Shown: piece after piece, positions 20,491-33,510 of the stretch
How the letters are laid out: each line of letters opens with the position of its first letter
Position numbering within the stretch: position 1 is the first letter of the stretch
Source: Sepiola atlantica
Lineage: Eukaryota > Mollusca > Cephalopoda > Sepiida > Sepiolidae
Direction of reading: 5' to 3'
Assembly: GCA_963556195.1 (NCBI GenBank)
Contig: CAUVYP010000587.1
Coordinates: 496,001 to 560,000 of the forward strand
DNA length: 64,000 bases
Made by a program: the position numbers and the translations under genes
The notes under the pieces: generated by a model
Seen by the model: only the letters and a program-made list of their open reading frames with translations
Told to the model about the DNA's origin: nothing
Database searches by the model: none

Positions 20491-22722
20491 TTAGCGCGTT
20501 TTAAAGTTGATATCGCTTTTGTTTATAACTTCCACATTTATTCGAATTGTGCAACGACATTTTGCAGACAACCGCGGAGACAAATGTTCTACTGAAGTAC
20601 CAAGTTTCAGAAGTGCAGCTCTTGTACTGCCGGAGATATGTCGATACAAACTTAATACGCAAAACATCAACAACATTCAGCGCTTTTTAAAGTTGATATC
20701 GCTTTTGTTTATAACTTCGACATTTATTCGAATTGTGCAACGAAACTTTGCAGACCTTCGCGGATAGGCTTTTTCTAGTGAAGTACCAAGTTTCAGAAGT
20801 GCAGCTCTTGTAACTCTGGAGATATGTCGATACAAACTGAATACGCAAAACATCAACAAAATTTTGCGCGTTTTAAAGTTGATATCGCTTTTGTTTATAA
20901 CTTCCACATTTATTTGAATTATGCAACGAAACTTGGCAGACAGTCGCGGATAGGCTTTTTCTACTGAAGTACCAAGTTTCAGAAGTGCAGCTCTTGTACT
21001 GCCGGAGATATGTCGATACAAACTGAATACGCAAAACATCAACAAAATGTAGCGCGTTTTAAAGTTGATATCGCTTTTGTTTATAACTTCCACATTTATT
21101 CGAATTGTGCAACGAAACTTTGCAGACAGTCTTGAATAGGGCCTTTCTACTGAAGTACTAAGTTTATGAAGTGCAGCTCTTGTACTGCCGGAGATATGTC
21201 GATACAAACTGAACACGCAAAACATCAACAAAATTTAGCGCGTTTTAAAGTTGATATCGCTTTTGTTTATGACTTCCACATTTATTTGAATTGTGCAACG
21301 AAACTAGGCAGACAGTCGCGGATAGGCTTTTTCTACTGAAGTACCAAGTTTCAGACGTGCAGCTCTTCTACTGCCGGAGATATGTCGATACAAACTGAAT
21401 ACGCAAACAATCAACAAAATTTAGCGCGTTTTAAAGTTGATATCGCTTTTGTTTATAACTTCCACATTTATTCGAATTGTGCAACGACATTTTGCAGACA
21501 ACCGCGGAGACAAATGTTCTACTGAAGTACCAAGTTTAATAAGTGCAGCTCTTGTACTGCCGGAGATATGTCGATACAAACTTAATACGCAAAACATCAA
21601 CAAAATTTAGCGCGTTTTAAAGTTGATATCGCTTTTGTTTATAACTTCCACATTTATTCTAATTGTGCAACGAAACTTTGCAGACAACAGCTCAGACAGA
21701 TTTTCTACTGAAGTACCAAGTTTCAGAAGTGCAGCTCTTGTACTGCCGGAGATATGTCGATACAAACTGAATACGCAAAACATCAACAAAATTTAGCGCG
21801 TTTTAAAGTTGATATCGCTTTTGTTTATAACTTCCACATTTATTCGAATTGTGCAACGAAATTTTAGAGACAACCGCGGATACACATGTTCTACTGAAGT
21901 ACCAAGTTTCAGAAGTGCAGCTCTTGTACTGCCGGAGATATGTCGATACAAACTTAATACGCAAAACATCAACAAAATTTAGCGCGTTTTAAAGTTGATA
22001 TCGCTTTTGTTTATAACTTCCACATTTATTCTAATTGTGCAACGAAACTTTGCAGACAACCGCTCAGCCGAATTGGCTACTGAAGTACCAAGTTTCAGAA
22101 GTGCAGCTCTTGTACTTCCGGAGATATGTCGATACAAACTGAATACGCAAAACATCAACAACATTTAGCGCGTTTTAAAGTTGATATCGCTTTTGTTTAT
22201 AACTTCCACATTTATTTGAATTGTGCGACGAAACTTGGCAGACAGTCGCGGATAGGTTTTTTCTACTGAAGTACCAAGTTTCAGAAGTGCAGCTCTTGTA
22301 CTGCCGGAGATATGTCGATACAAACTGAATACGCAAAACATCAACAAAATTTAGCGCGTTTTAAAGTTGATATCGCTTTTGTTTATAACTTCCACATTTA
22401 TTCGAATTGTGCAACGAAACTTTGCAGACAGTCTTGAAGAGGCCCTTTCTACTGAAGTACTAAGTTTATGAAGTGCAGCTCTTGTACTGCCGGAGATATG
22501 TCGATACAAACTGAATACGCAAAACATCAACAAAATTTAGTGCGTTTTAAAGTTGATATCGCTTTTGTTTATAACTACCACATTTATTTGAATTGTGCAA
22601 CGAAACTTCGCAGACAGTCGCGGATAGGCTTTTTCTACTGAAGTACCAAGTTTCAGACGTGCAGCTCTTGTACTGCCGGAGATATGTCGATACAAACTGA
22701 ATACGCAAACAATCAACAACAT
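20491..22722. repeat. HOR block 12: A L E G' E then A B C D E G' E
   Basis: Twelve monomers in which E-G'-E appears twice, seven monomers apart (20863 and 22165). G' at 21049 and 22351 has CAGTCTTGAA in the window and AAGTTTATGAAG downstream. F is absent. Three adjoining boundaries lost the usual TTTAG: CATTCAGCGC at 20677, TTTTGCGCG at 20863 and ATGTAGCGC at 21049. A minus-strand frame therefore stays open for 184 codons (20677-21231). The E at 21235 has AACTAGGCAG, a minus-frame stop. Confidence 0.87.
20677..21231 (-). other. Read-through open frame across three monomers, not a gene
   Basis: The minus-strand frame of the monomer stays open for 184 codons because the boundary stop is lost in two successive monomers (TTTTGCGCG at 20863, ATGTAGCGC at 21049). 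It begins from a TTG in the tail of the third monomer and stops at CATTCAGCGC. The translation is three tandem variants of the same 62-residue pattern. There is no signal peptide, domain or codon pattern I recognise. It is best read as a by-product of a repeat whose length is a multiple of three. Confidence 0.6.
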
Positions 22723-23837
22723 TTAGCGCGTTTTAAAGTTGATATCGCTTTTGTTTATAACTTCCAAATTTATTCGAATTGTGCAACGACATTTTGCAGA
22801 CAACCGCGGAGACAAATGTTCTACTGAAGTACCAAGTTTAAGAAGTGCAGCTCTTGTACTGCCGGAGATATGTCGATACAAACTTAATACGCAAAACATC
22901 AACAAAATTTAGCGCGTTTTAAATTGATATCGCTTTTGTTTATAACTTCCACATTTATTCTTATTGTGCAACGAAACTTTGCAGACAACAGCTCAGACAA
23001 ATTTTCTACTGAAGTACCAAGTTTCAGAAGTGCAGCTCTTGTACTGCCGGAGATATGTCGATACAAACTGAATACGCAAAACATCAACAAAATTTAGCGC
23101 GTTTTAAAGTTGATATCGCTTTTGTTTATAACTTCCACATTTATTCGAATTGTGCAACGAAATTTTAGAGACAACCGCGGAGACACATGTTCTACTGAAG
23201 TACCAAGTTTCAGAAGTGCAGCTCTTGTACTGCCGGAGATATGTCGATACAAACTTAATACGCAAAACATCAACAAAATTCAGCGCGTTTTAAAGTTGAT
23301 ATCGCTTTTGTTTATAACTTCCACATTTATTCTAATTGTGCAACGAAACTTTGCAGACAACCGCTCAGCCGAATTGGCTACTGAAGTACCAAGTTTCAGA
23401 AGTGCAGCTCTTGTACTTCCGGAGATATGTCGATACAAACTGAATACGCAAAACATCAACAAAATTTAGCGCGTTTTAAAGTTGATATCGCTTTTGTTTA
23501 TAACTTCCACATTTATTCGAATTGTGCAACGAAATTTTAGAGACAACCGCGGAGACACATGTTCTACTGAAGTACCAAGTTTCAGAAGTGCAGCTCTTGT
23601 ACTGCCGGAGATATGTCGATACAAACTGAATACGCAAAACATCAACAAAATTTAGCGCGTTTCAAAGTTGATATCGCTTTTGTTTATAACTTCCACATTT
23701 ATTCTAATTGTGCAACGAAACTTTGCAGACAACCGCGGAGACACATGTTCTACTGAAGTACCAAGTTTCAGAAGTGCAGCTCTTGTACTGCCGGAGATAT
23801 GTCGATACAAACTTAATACGCAAAACATCAACAAAAT
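22723..23837. repeat. HOR block 13: A B C D C J
   Basis: Six monomers joining the G' region to the D'-L region. B at 22909 lost one G (TTTTAAATTGATATC) and is 185 bp. The boundary before D at 23280 reads ATTCAGCGCG. C occurs again after D, an order seen only here and near 44114. Confidence 0.86.
22914..22930. other. 1 bp deletion in a B monomer
   Basis: TTTTAAAGTTGATATC reads TTTTAAATTGATATC, giving a 185 bp monomer and shifting the phase of everything downstream by one base. Confidence 0.92.
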
Positions 23838-24023
23838 TTAGCGCGTTTTAAAGTTGATATCGCTTTTGTTTATAACTTCCACATTTATTCTAATTGTGCA
23901 ACGAAACTTAGCAGACAACCGCTCAGACGAATTGGCTACTGAAGTACCAAGTTTCAGAAGTGCAGCTCTTGTACTGCAGGAGATATGTCGATACAAACAG
24001 AATACGCAAAACATCAACAAAAT
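23838..24023. repeat. Monomer type D' (exemplar)
   Basis: D' differs from D by CAGACGAATTGG in place of CAGCCGAATTGG and usually keeps CTGCCGGAG. Starts: 23838, 28116, 32767, 35372, 40766, 43928, 45044, 46904, 52484, 53786, 55832, 58250, 59552, 61598 and 63458. It is absent from the first 23.8 kb. It is usually followed by L, giving a recurring D'-L pair that behaves as an alternative cassette to the D-E pair of the regular cycle. Confidence 0.88.
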
Positions 24024-24395
24024 TTAGCGCTTTTTAAAGTTGATATCGCTTTTGTTTATAACTTCCACATTTATTCGAATTGTGCAACGAAACTTTGCAG
24101 ACCGTCGCGGATAGGCTTTTTCCAGTGAAGTACCAAGTTTCAGAAGTGCAGCTCTTGTACTTCCGGAGATATGTCGATACAAACTGAATACGCAAAACAT
24201 CAACAAAATTTAGCGCGTTTTAAAGTTGATATCGCTTTTGTTTATAACTTCCACATTTATTTGAACTGTGCAACGAAACTTGGCAGACAGTCGCGGATAG
24301 GCTTTTTCTACTGAAGTACCAAGTTTCAGAAGTGCAGCTCTTGTACTGCCGGAGATATGTCGATACAAACTGAATACGCAAAACATCAACAAAAT

Positions 24396-24581
24396 TTAGC
24401 GCGTTTTAAAGTTGATATCGCTTTTGTTTATAACTTCCACATTTATTCGAATTGTGCAACGAAAGTTTGCAGACAGTTGCGGATAGGCTTTTTCTACTGA
24501 AGTACCAAGTTTCAGAAGTGCAGCTGTTGCACTGCCGGAGATATGTCGATACAAACTGAATACGCAAAACATCAACAAAAT
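24396..24581. repeat. Monomer type M (exemplar)
   Basis: M has GAAAGTTTGCAGACAGTTGC and CAGCTGTTGCACTGCC. Starts: 24396, 25326, 25512, 28674 and 29790 only, so it is limited to 24.4-30 kb. It is followed by H' or by another M. The CTGTTGCACT change removes one arm of the AGTAC/GTACT dyad found in other types. Confidence 0.87.
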
Positions 24582-24767
24582 TTAGCGCGTTTTAAAGTTG
24601 ATATCGCTTTTGTTTATAACTTCCACATTTATTCGAATTGTTAAACGAAACTTTGCAGACAACCGCGGAGACACATGTTCTACTGAAGTACCCAGTTTCA
24701 GAAGTGCAGCTATTGTACTGCCGGAGATATGTCGATACAAACTTAATACGCAAAACATCGACAAAAT
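24582..24767. repeat. Monomer type H' (exemplar)
   Basis: H' has AATTGTTAAACGAAAC where H has AATTGTTCAACGAAAC; the rest is H-like. Starts: 24582, 25698, 26628, 28860, 29976, 31092 and 42254. It replaces H in the 24-31 kb stretch. The isolated copy at 42254 sits inside the segment copied from 30534-32952, which explains its position. H' is followed by I or directly by A. Confidence 0.88.
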
Positions 24768-26627
24768 TTAGCGCGTTTTAAAGTTGATATCGCTTTTGTT
24801 TATAACTTCCACATTTATTCTAATTGTGCAACGAAACTTTGCAGACAAGCGCGGAGATCAATTCTCTACTGAAGTACCAAGTTTCAGAAGTTCAGCTCTC
24901 GTACTGCCACAGATATGTCGATACAAACTGAATACGCAAAACATCAACAAAATTTAGCGCGTTTTAAAGTTGATATCGCTTTTGTTTATAACTTCCACAT
25001 TTATTCGAATTGTGCAACGACATTTTGCAGACAACCGCGGAGACAAATGTTCTACTGAAGTACCAAGTTTCAGAAGTGCAGCTCTTGTACTGCCGGAGAT
25101 ATGTCGATACAAACTGAATACGCAAAACATCAACAAAATTTAGCGCGTTTTAAAGTTGATATCGCTTTTGTTTATAACTTCCACATTTATTCTAATTGTG
25201 CAACGAAACTTTGCAGACAACAGCTCAGCCAAATTTTCTACTGAAGTACCAAGTTTCAGAAGTGCAGCTCTTGTACTGCCGGAGATATGTCGATACAAAC
25301 TGAATACGCAAAACATCAACAAAATTTAGCGCGTTTTAAAGTTGATATCGCTTTTGTTTATAACTTCCACATTTATTCGAATTGTGCAACGAAAGTTTGC
25401 AGACAGTTGCGGATAGGCCTTTTCTACTGAAGTACGCAGTTTAAGAAGTGCAGCTGTTGCACTGCCGGAGATATGTCGATACAAACTGAATACGCAAAAC
25501 ATCAACAAAATTTAGCGCGTTTTAAAGTTGATATCGCTTTTGTTTATAACTTCCACATTTATTCGAATTGTGCAACGAAAGTTTGCAGACAGTTGCGGAT
25601 AGGCCTTTTCTACTGAAGTACGCAGTTTAAGAAGTGCAGCTGTTGCACTGCCGGAGATATGTCGATACAAACTGAATACGCAAAACATCAACAAAATTTA
25701 GCGCGTTTTAAAGTTGATATCGCTTTTGTTTATAACTTCCACATTTATTCGAATTGTTAAACGAAACTTTGCAGACAACCGCGGAGACACATGTTCTACT
25801 GAAGTACCAAGTTTCAGAAGTGCAGCTCTTGTACTGCCGGAGATATGTCGATACAAACTTAATACGCAAAACATCGACAAAATTTAGCGCGTTTTAAAGT
25901 TGATATCGCTTTTGTTTATAACTTCCACATTTATTCGAATTGTGCAACGACATTTTGCAGACAACCGCGCAGACAAATGTTCTACTGAAGTACCAAGTTT
26001 CAGAAGTGCAGCTCTTGTACTGCCGGAGATATGTCGATACAAACTTAATACGCAAAACATCAACAAAATTTAGCGCGTTTTAAAGTTGATATCGCATTTG
26101 TTTATAACTTCCACATTTATTCTAATTGTGCAACGAAACTTTGCAGACAACAGCTCAGACAAATTTTCTACTGAAGTACCAAGTTTCAGAAGTGCAGCTC
26201 TTGTACTGCTGGAGATATGTCGATACAAACTGAATACGCAAAACATCAACAAAATTTAGCGCGTTTTAAAGTTGATATCGCTTTTGTTTATAACTTCCAC
26301 ATTTATTCGAATTGTGCAACGAAATTTTAGAGACAACCGCGGAGACACATGTTCTACTGAAGTACCAAGTTTCAGAAGTGCAGCTCTTGTACTGCCGGAG
26401 ATATGTCGATACAAACTTAATACGCAAAACATCAACAAAATTTAGCGCGTTTTAAAGTTGATATCGCTTTTGTTTATAACTTCCACATTTATTCTAATTG
26501 TGCAACGAGACTTTGCAGACAACCGCTCAGCCGAATTGGCTACTGAAGTACCAAGTTTCAGAAGTGCAGCTCCTGTACTTCAGGAGATATGTCGATACAA
26601 ACTGAATACGCAAAACATAAACAAAAT

Positions 26628-28115
26628 TTAGCGCGTTTTAAAGTTGATATCGCTTTTGTTTATAACTTCCACATTTATTCGAATTGTTAAACGAAACTTT
26701 GCAGACAACCGCGGAGACACATGTTCTACTGAAGTACCAAGTTTCAGAAGTGCAGCTCTTGTACTGCCGGAGATATGTCGATACAAACTTAATACGCAAA
26801 ACATCGACAAAATTTAGCGCGTTTTAAAGTTGATATCGCTTTTGTTTATAGCTTCCACATTTATTCTAATTGTGCAACGAAACTTTGCAGACAAGCGCGG
26901 AGATCAATTCTCTACTGAAGTACCAAGTTTCAGAAGTTCAGCTCTCGTACTGCCACAGATATGTCGATACAAACTTAATACGCAAAACATCAACAAAATT
27001 TAGCGCGTTTTAAAGTTGATATCGCTTTTGTTTATAACTTCCACATTTATTCTAATTGTGCAACGACATTTTGCAAACAACCGCGGAGACAAATGTTCTA
27101 CTGAAGTACCAAGTTTCAGAAGTGCAGCTCTTGTACTGCCGGAGATATGTCGATACAAACTGAATACGCAAAACATCAACAAAATTTAGCGCGTTTTAAA
27201 GTTGATATCGCTTTTGTTTATAACTTCCACATTTATTCGAATTGTGCAACGAAATTTTAGAGACAACCGCGGAGACACATGTTCTACTGAAGTACCAAGT
27301 TTCAGAAGTGCAGCTCTTGTACTGCCGGAGATATGTCGATACAAACTTAATACGCAAAACATCAACAAAATTTAGCGCGTTTTAAAGTTGATATCGCTTT
27401 TGTTTATAACTTCCACATTTATTCTAATTGTGCAACGAAACTTTGCAGACAACCGCTCAGCCGAATTGGCTACTGAAGTACCAAGTTTCAGAAGTGCAGC
27501 TCTTGTACTTCAGGAGATATGTCGATACAAACTGAATACGCAAAACATCAACAAAATTTAGCGCGTTTTAAAGTTGATATCGCTTTTGTTTATAAGTTCC
27601 ACATTTATTTGAATTGTGCAACGAAACTTGGCAGACAGTCGCGGATAGGCTTTTTCTACTGAAGTACCAAGTTTCAGAAGTGCAGCTCTTGTACTGCCGG
27701 AGATATGTCGATACAAACTGAATACGCAAACAATCAGCAAAATTTAGTGCGATTTAAAGTTAATATCGCTTTTGTTTATAACTTCCACATTCATTGTAAT
27801 TGTGCAACGAAACTTTGCAGAGATTAGCGGAGTCACATGTTCTGCAAAAGTACCAAGTGTAAGAAGTGCAGCTCTAGTACTGCCGGAGATATGTCGATAC
27901 AAACTGAATACGCAAAACATCGACAAAATTTAGCGCGTTTTAAAGTTGATATCGCTTTTGTTTATAACTTCCACATTTATTCGAATTGTGCAACGAAACT
28001 TTGCAGACAGTCGCGGATAGGCCTTTTCTACTGAAGTACTAAGTTTCAGAAGTGCAGCTCTTGTACTGCCGGAGATATGTCGATACAAACTTAATACGCA
28101 AAACATCAACAAAAT
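26628..28115. repeat. HOR block 15: H' I A C D E F G
   Basis: Eight monomers between the two copies of the 23-monomer segment. B is missing between A (27000, with TTTGCAAACAACC) and C. E F G here is the first such run since 19.6 kb. The F at 27744 has the later GAAACTTTGCAGAG form but keeps TGCAAAAG. The I at 26814 has TATAGCTTCCAC, shared with 31278 and 42440. Confidence 0.87.
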
Positions 28116-30905
28116 TTAGCGCGTTTTAAAGTTGATATCGCTTTTGTTTATAACTTCCACATTTATTCTAATTGTGCAACGAAACTTTGCAGACAACCGC
28201 TCAGACGAATTGGCTACTGAAGTACCAAGTTTCAGAAGTGCAGCTCTTGTACTGCCGGAGATATGTCGATACAAACTGAATACGCAAAACATCAACAAAA
28301 TTTAGCGCGTTTTAAAGTTGATATCGCTTTTGTTTATAACTTCCACATTTATTCGAATTGTGCAACGAAACTTTGCAGACCGTCGCGGATAGGCTTTTTC
28401 CAGTGAAGTACCAAGTTTCAGAAGTGCAGCTCTCGTACTTCCGGAGATATGTCGATACAAACTGAATACGCAAAACATCAACAAAATTTAGCGCGTTTTA
28501 AAGTTGATATCGCTTTTGTTTATAACTTCCACATTTATTTGAACTGTGCAACGAAACTTGGCAGACAGTCGCGGATAGGCTTTTTCTACTGAAGTACCAA
28601 GTTTCAGAAGTGCAGCTCTTTTACTGCTGGAGATATGTCGATACAAACTGAATACGCAAAACATCAACAAAATTTAGCGCGTTTTAAAGTTGATATCGCT
28701 TTTTTTTATAACTTCCACATTTATTCGAATTGTGCAACGAAAGTTTGCAGACAGTTGCGGATAGGCCTTTTCTACTGAAGTACCAAGTTTCAGAAGTGCA
28801 GCTGTTGCACTGCCGGAGATATGTCGATACAAACTGAATACGCAAAACATCAACAAAATTTAGCGCGTTTTAAAGTTGATATCGCTTTTGTTTATAACTT
28901 CCACATTTATTCGAATTGTTAAACGAAACTTTGCAGACAACCGCGGAGACACATGTTCTACTGAAGTACCAAGTTTCAGAAGTGCAGCTCTTGTACTGCC
29001 GGAGATATGTCGATACAAACTTAATACGCAAAACATCGACAAAATTTAGCGCGTTTTAAAGTTGATATCGCTTTTGTTTATAACTTCCACATTTATTCTA
29101 ATTGTGCAACGAAACTTTGCAGACAAGCGCGGAGATCAATTCTCTACTGAAGTACCAAGTTTCAGAAGTTCAGCTCTCGTACTGCCACAGATATGTCGAT
29201 ACAAACTGAATACGCAAAACATCAACAAAATTTAGCGCGTTTTAAAGTTGATATCGCTTTTGTTTATAACTTCCACATTTATTCGAATTGTGCAACGACA
29301 TTTTGCAGACAACCGCGGAGACAAATGTTCTACTGAAGTACCAAGTTTCAGAAGTGCAGCTCTTGTACTGCCGGAGATATGTCGATACAAACTGAATACG
29401 CAAAACATCAACAAAATTTAGCGCGTTTTAAAGTTGATATCGCTTTTGTTTATAACTTCCACATTTATTCTAATTGTGCAACGAAACTTTGCAGACAACA
29501 GCTCAGCCAAATTTTCTACTGAAGTAACAAGTTTCAGAAGTGCAGCTCTTGTACTGCCGGAGATATGTCGATACAAACTGAATACGCAAAACACCAACAA
29601 AATTTAGCGCGTTTTAAAGTTGATGTCGCTTTTATTTATAACTTCCACATTTATTCGAATTGTGCAACGAAATTTTAGAGACAACCGCGGAGACACATGT
29701 TCTACTGAAGTACCAAGTTTCAGAAGTGCAGCTCTTGTACTGCCGGAGATATGTCGATACAAACTGAATACGCAAAACATCAACAAAATTTAGCGCGTTT
29801 TAAAGTTGATATCGCTTTTGTTTATAACTTCCACATTTATTCGAATTGTGCAACGAAAGTTTGCAGACAGTTGCGGATAGGCCTTTTCTACTGAAGTACC
29901 AAGTTTAAGAAGTGCAGCTGTTGCACTGCCGGAGATATGTCGATACAAACTGAATACGCAAAATATCAACAAAATTTAGCGCGTTTTAAAGTTGATATCG
30001 CTTTTGTTTATTACTTCCACATTTATTCGAATTGTTAAACGAAACTTTGCAGACAACCGCGGAGACACATGTTCTACTGAAGTACCAAGTTTCAGAAGTG
30101 CAGCTCTTGTACTGCCGGAGATATGTCGATACAAACTTAATACGCAAAACATCGACAAAATTTAGCGCGTTTTAAAGTTGATATCGCTTTTGTTTATAAC
30201 TTCCACATTTATTCGAATTGTGCAACGACATTTTGCAGACAACCGCGGAGACAAATGTTCTACTAGAGTACCAAGTTTCAGAAGTGCAGCTCTTGTACTG
30301 CCGGAGATATGTCGATACAAACTGAATACGCAAAACATCAACAAAATTTAGCGCGTTTTAAAGTTGATATCGCTTTTGTTTATAACTTTCACATTTATTC
30401 TAATTGTGCAACGAAACTTTGCAGACAACAGCTCAGACAAATTTTCTACTGAAGTACCAAGTTTCAGAAGTGCAGCTCTTGTACTGCTGGAGATATGTCG
30501 ATACAAACTGAATACGCAAAACATCAACAAAATTTAGCGCGTTTTAAAGTTGATATCGCTTTTGTTTATAACTTCCACATTTATTCGAATTGTGCAACGA
30601 AATTTTAGAGACAACCGCGGAGACACATGTTCTACTGAAGTACCAAGTTTCAGAAGTGCAGCTCTTGTACTGCCGGAGATATGTCGATACAAACTTAATA
30701 CGCAAAACATCAACAAAATTTAGCGCGTTTTAAAGTTGATATCGCTTTTGTTTATAACTTCCACATTTATTCTAATTGTGCAACGAAACTTTGCAGACAA
30801 CCGCTCAGCCGAATTGGCTACTGAAGTACCAAGTTTCAGAAGTGCAGCTCCTGTACTTCAGGAGATATGTCGATACAAACTGAATACGCAAAACATCAAC
30901 AAAAT
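28116..30905. repeat. HOR block 16: D' L E M H' I A B C M H' A B C D (second copy)
   Basis: Copy of 23838-26627 at a 4,278 bp offset. Scattered single-base differences are visible (for example E at 28488 with CTCTTTTACTGCTGG, M at 28674 with CGCTTTTTTTTATAAC). One type difference (C for M at 29604) indicates local gene conversion or a separate exchange after duplication. The B monomers at 26070 and 30348 both have TGTACTGCTGGAG. Confidence 0.87.
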
Positions 30906-33510
30906 TTAGCGCGTTTTAAAGTTGATATCGCTTTTGTTTATAACTTCCACATTTATTTGAATTGTGCAACGAAACTTGGCAGACAGTCGCGGATAGGCTT
31001 TTTCTACTGAAGTACCAAGTTTCAGAAGTGCAGCTCTTGTACTGCCGGAGATATGTCGATACAAACTGAATACGCAAAACATCAACAAAATTTAGCGCGT
31101 TTTAAAGTTGATATCGCTTTTGTTTATAACTTCCACATTTATTCGAATTGTTAAACGAAACTTTGCAGACAACCGCGGAGACACATGTTCTACTGAAGTA
31201 CCAAGTTTCAGAAGTGCAGCTCTTGTACTGCCGGAGATATGTCGATACAAACTTAATACGCAAAACATCGACAAAATTTAGCGCGTTTTAAAGTTGATAT
31301 CGCTTTTGTTTATAGCTTCCACATTTATTCTAATTGTGCAACGAAACTTTGCAGACAAGCGTGGAGATCAATTCTCTACTGAAGTACCAAGTTTCAGAAG
31401 TTCAGCTCTCGTACTGCCACAGATATGTCGATACAAACTAACTACGCAAAACATCAACAAAATTTAGCGCGTTTTAAAGTTGATATCGCTTTTGTTTATA
31501 ACTTCCACATTTATTCGAATTGTGCAACGACATTTTGCAGACAACCGCGGAGACAAATGTTCTACTGAAGTACCAAGTTTCAGAAGTGCAGCTCTTGTAC
31601 TGCCGGAGATATGTCGATACAAACTGAATACGCAAAACATCAACAAAATTTAGCGCGTTTTAAAGTTGATATCGCTTTTGTTTATAACTTCCACATTTAT
31701 TCTAATTGTGCAACGAAACTTTGCAGACAACAGCTCAGACAAATTTTCTACTAAAGTACCAAGTTTCAGAAGTGCAGCTCTTGTACTGCCGGAGATATGT
31801 CGATACAAACTGAATACGCAAAACATCAACAAAATTTAGCGCGTTTTAAAGTTGATATCGCTTTTGTTTATAACTTCCACATTTATTCGAATTGTGCAAC
31901 GAAATTTTAGAGACAACCGCGGAGACACATGTTCTACTGAAGTACCAAGTTTCAGAAGTGCAGCTCTTGTACTGCCGGAGATATGTCGATACAAACTTAA
32001 TACGCAAAACATCAACAAAATTTAGCGCGTTTTAAAGTTGATATCGCTTTTGTTTATAACTTCCACATTTATTCTAATTGTGCAACGAAACTTTGCAGAC
32101 AACCGCTCAGCCGAATTGGCTACTGAAGTACCAAGTTTCAGAAGTGCAGCTCTTGTACTTCAGGAGATATGTCGATACAAACTGAATACGCAAAACATCA
32201 ACAAATTTTAGCGCGTTTTAAAGTTGATATCGCTTTTGTTTATAACTTCCACATTTATTTGAATTGTGCAACGAAACTTGGCAGACAGTCGCTGATAGGC
32301 CTTTTTCTACTGAAGTACCAAGTTTCAGAAGTGCAGCTCTTGTACTGCCGGAGATATGTCGATACAAACTGAATACGCAAACAATCAACAAAATTTAGTG
32401 CGATTTAAAGTTAATATCGCTTTTGTTTATAACTTCCACATTCATTGTAATTGTGCAACGAAACTTTGCAGAGATTAGCGGAGTCACATGTTCTGCAAAA
32501 GTACCAAGTTTAAGAAGTGCAGCTCTAGTACTGCCGGAGATATGTCGATACAAACTGAATACGCAAAACATCAACAAAATTTAGCGCGTTTTAAAGTTGA
32601 TATCGCTTTTGTTTATAACTTCCACATTTATTCGAATTGTGCAACGAAACTTTGCAGACAGTCGCGGATAGGCCTTTTCTACTGAAGTACTAAGTTTCAG
32701 AAGTGCAGCTCTTGTACTGTCGGAGATATGTCGATACAAACTTAATACGCAAAACATCAACAAAATTTAGCGCGTTTTAAAGTTGATATCGCTTTTGTTT
32801 ATAACTTCCACATTTATTCTAATTGTGCAACGAAACTTTGCAGACAACCGCTCAGACGAATTGGCTACTGAAGTACCAAGTTTCAGAAGTGCAGCTCTTG
32901 TACTGCCGGAGATATGTCGATACAAACTGAATACGCAAAACATCAACAAAATTTAGCGCGTTTTAAAGTTGATATCGCTTTTGTTTATAACTTCGACATT
33001 TATTCGAATTGTGCAACGAAACTTTGCAGACCGTCGCTGATAGGCTTTTTCCAGTGAAGTACCAAGTTTCAGAAGTGCAGCTCTTGTATTTCCGGAGATA
33101 TGTCGATACAAACTGAATACGCAAAACATCAACAAAATGTAGCGCGTTTTAAAGTTGATATCGCTTTTGTTTATAACTTCCACATTTATTCGAATTGTTC
33201 AACGAAACTTTGCAGACAACCGTGGAGACACATGTTCTACTGAAGTACCAAGTCTCAGAAGTGCAGCTCTTGTACTGCCGGAGATATGTCGATACAAACT
33301 TAATACGCCAAACATCGACAAAATTTAGCGCGTTTTAAAGTTGATATCGCGTTTGTTTATAACTTCCACATTTATTCTAATTGTGCAACGAAACTTTGCA
33401 GACAAGCGCGGAGATCAATTCTCTACTGAAGTACCAAGTTTCAGAAGTGCAGCTCTAGTACTGCCAGAGATATGTCGATACAAACTGAATACGCAAAACA
33501 TCAACAAAAT
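30906..33510. repeat. HOR block 17: E H' I A B C D E F G D' L H I
   Basis: Fourteen monomers with one nearly complete run (A B C D E F G at 31464-32766). E at 32208 has an extra C (GATAGGCCTTTTTC) and is 187 bp. L at 32953 has GTCGCTGATAGG. The boundary at 33139 reads AAATGTAGCG. An H-type monomer appears at 33139 far from the other H copies. The part up to 32952 was copied to 41696-44113. Confidence 0.87.
32290..32310. other. 1 bp insertion in an E monomer
   Basis: GATAGGCTTTTTC reads GATAGGCCTTTTTC, giving a 187 bp monomer. The copy at 43370 does not have it, so it post-dates that duplication or was lost there. Confidence 0.9.

Larger units (their letters stand above)
23838..26627. repeat. 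HOR block 14: D' L E M H' I A B M M H' A B C D (first copy)
   Basis: Fifteen monomers repeated at 28116-30905, 23 monomers (4,278 bp) away. Shared marks include TTTGAACTGTGC in E, TTTTTCCAGTGAAG in L, AACAGCTCAGCC in B and TCCTGTACTTCAGG in D. The copies differ at the ninth place: M here (25326), C there (29604). M at 25326 and 25512 appear identical, including GTACGCAGTTTAAG, a single-monomer duplication. Confidence 0.88.
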
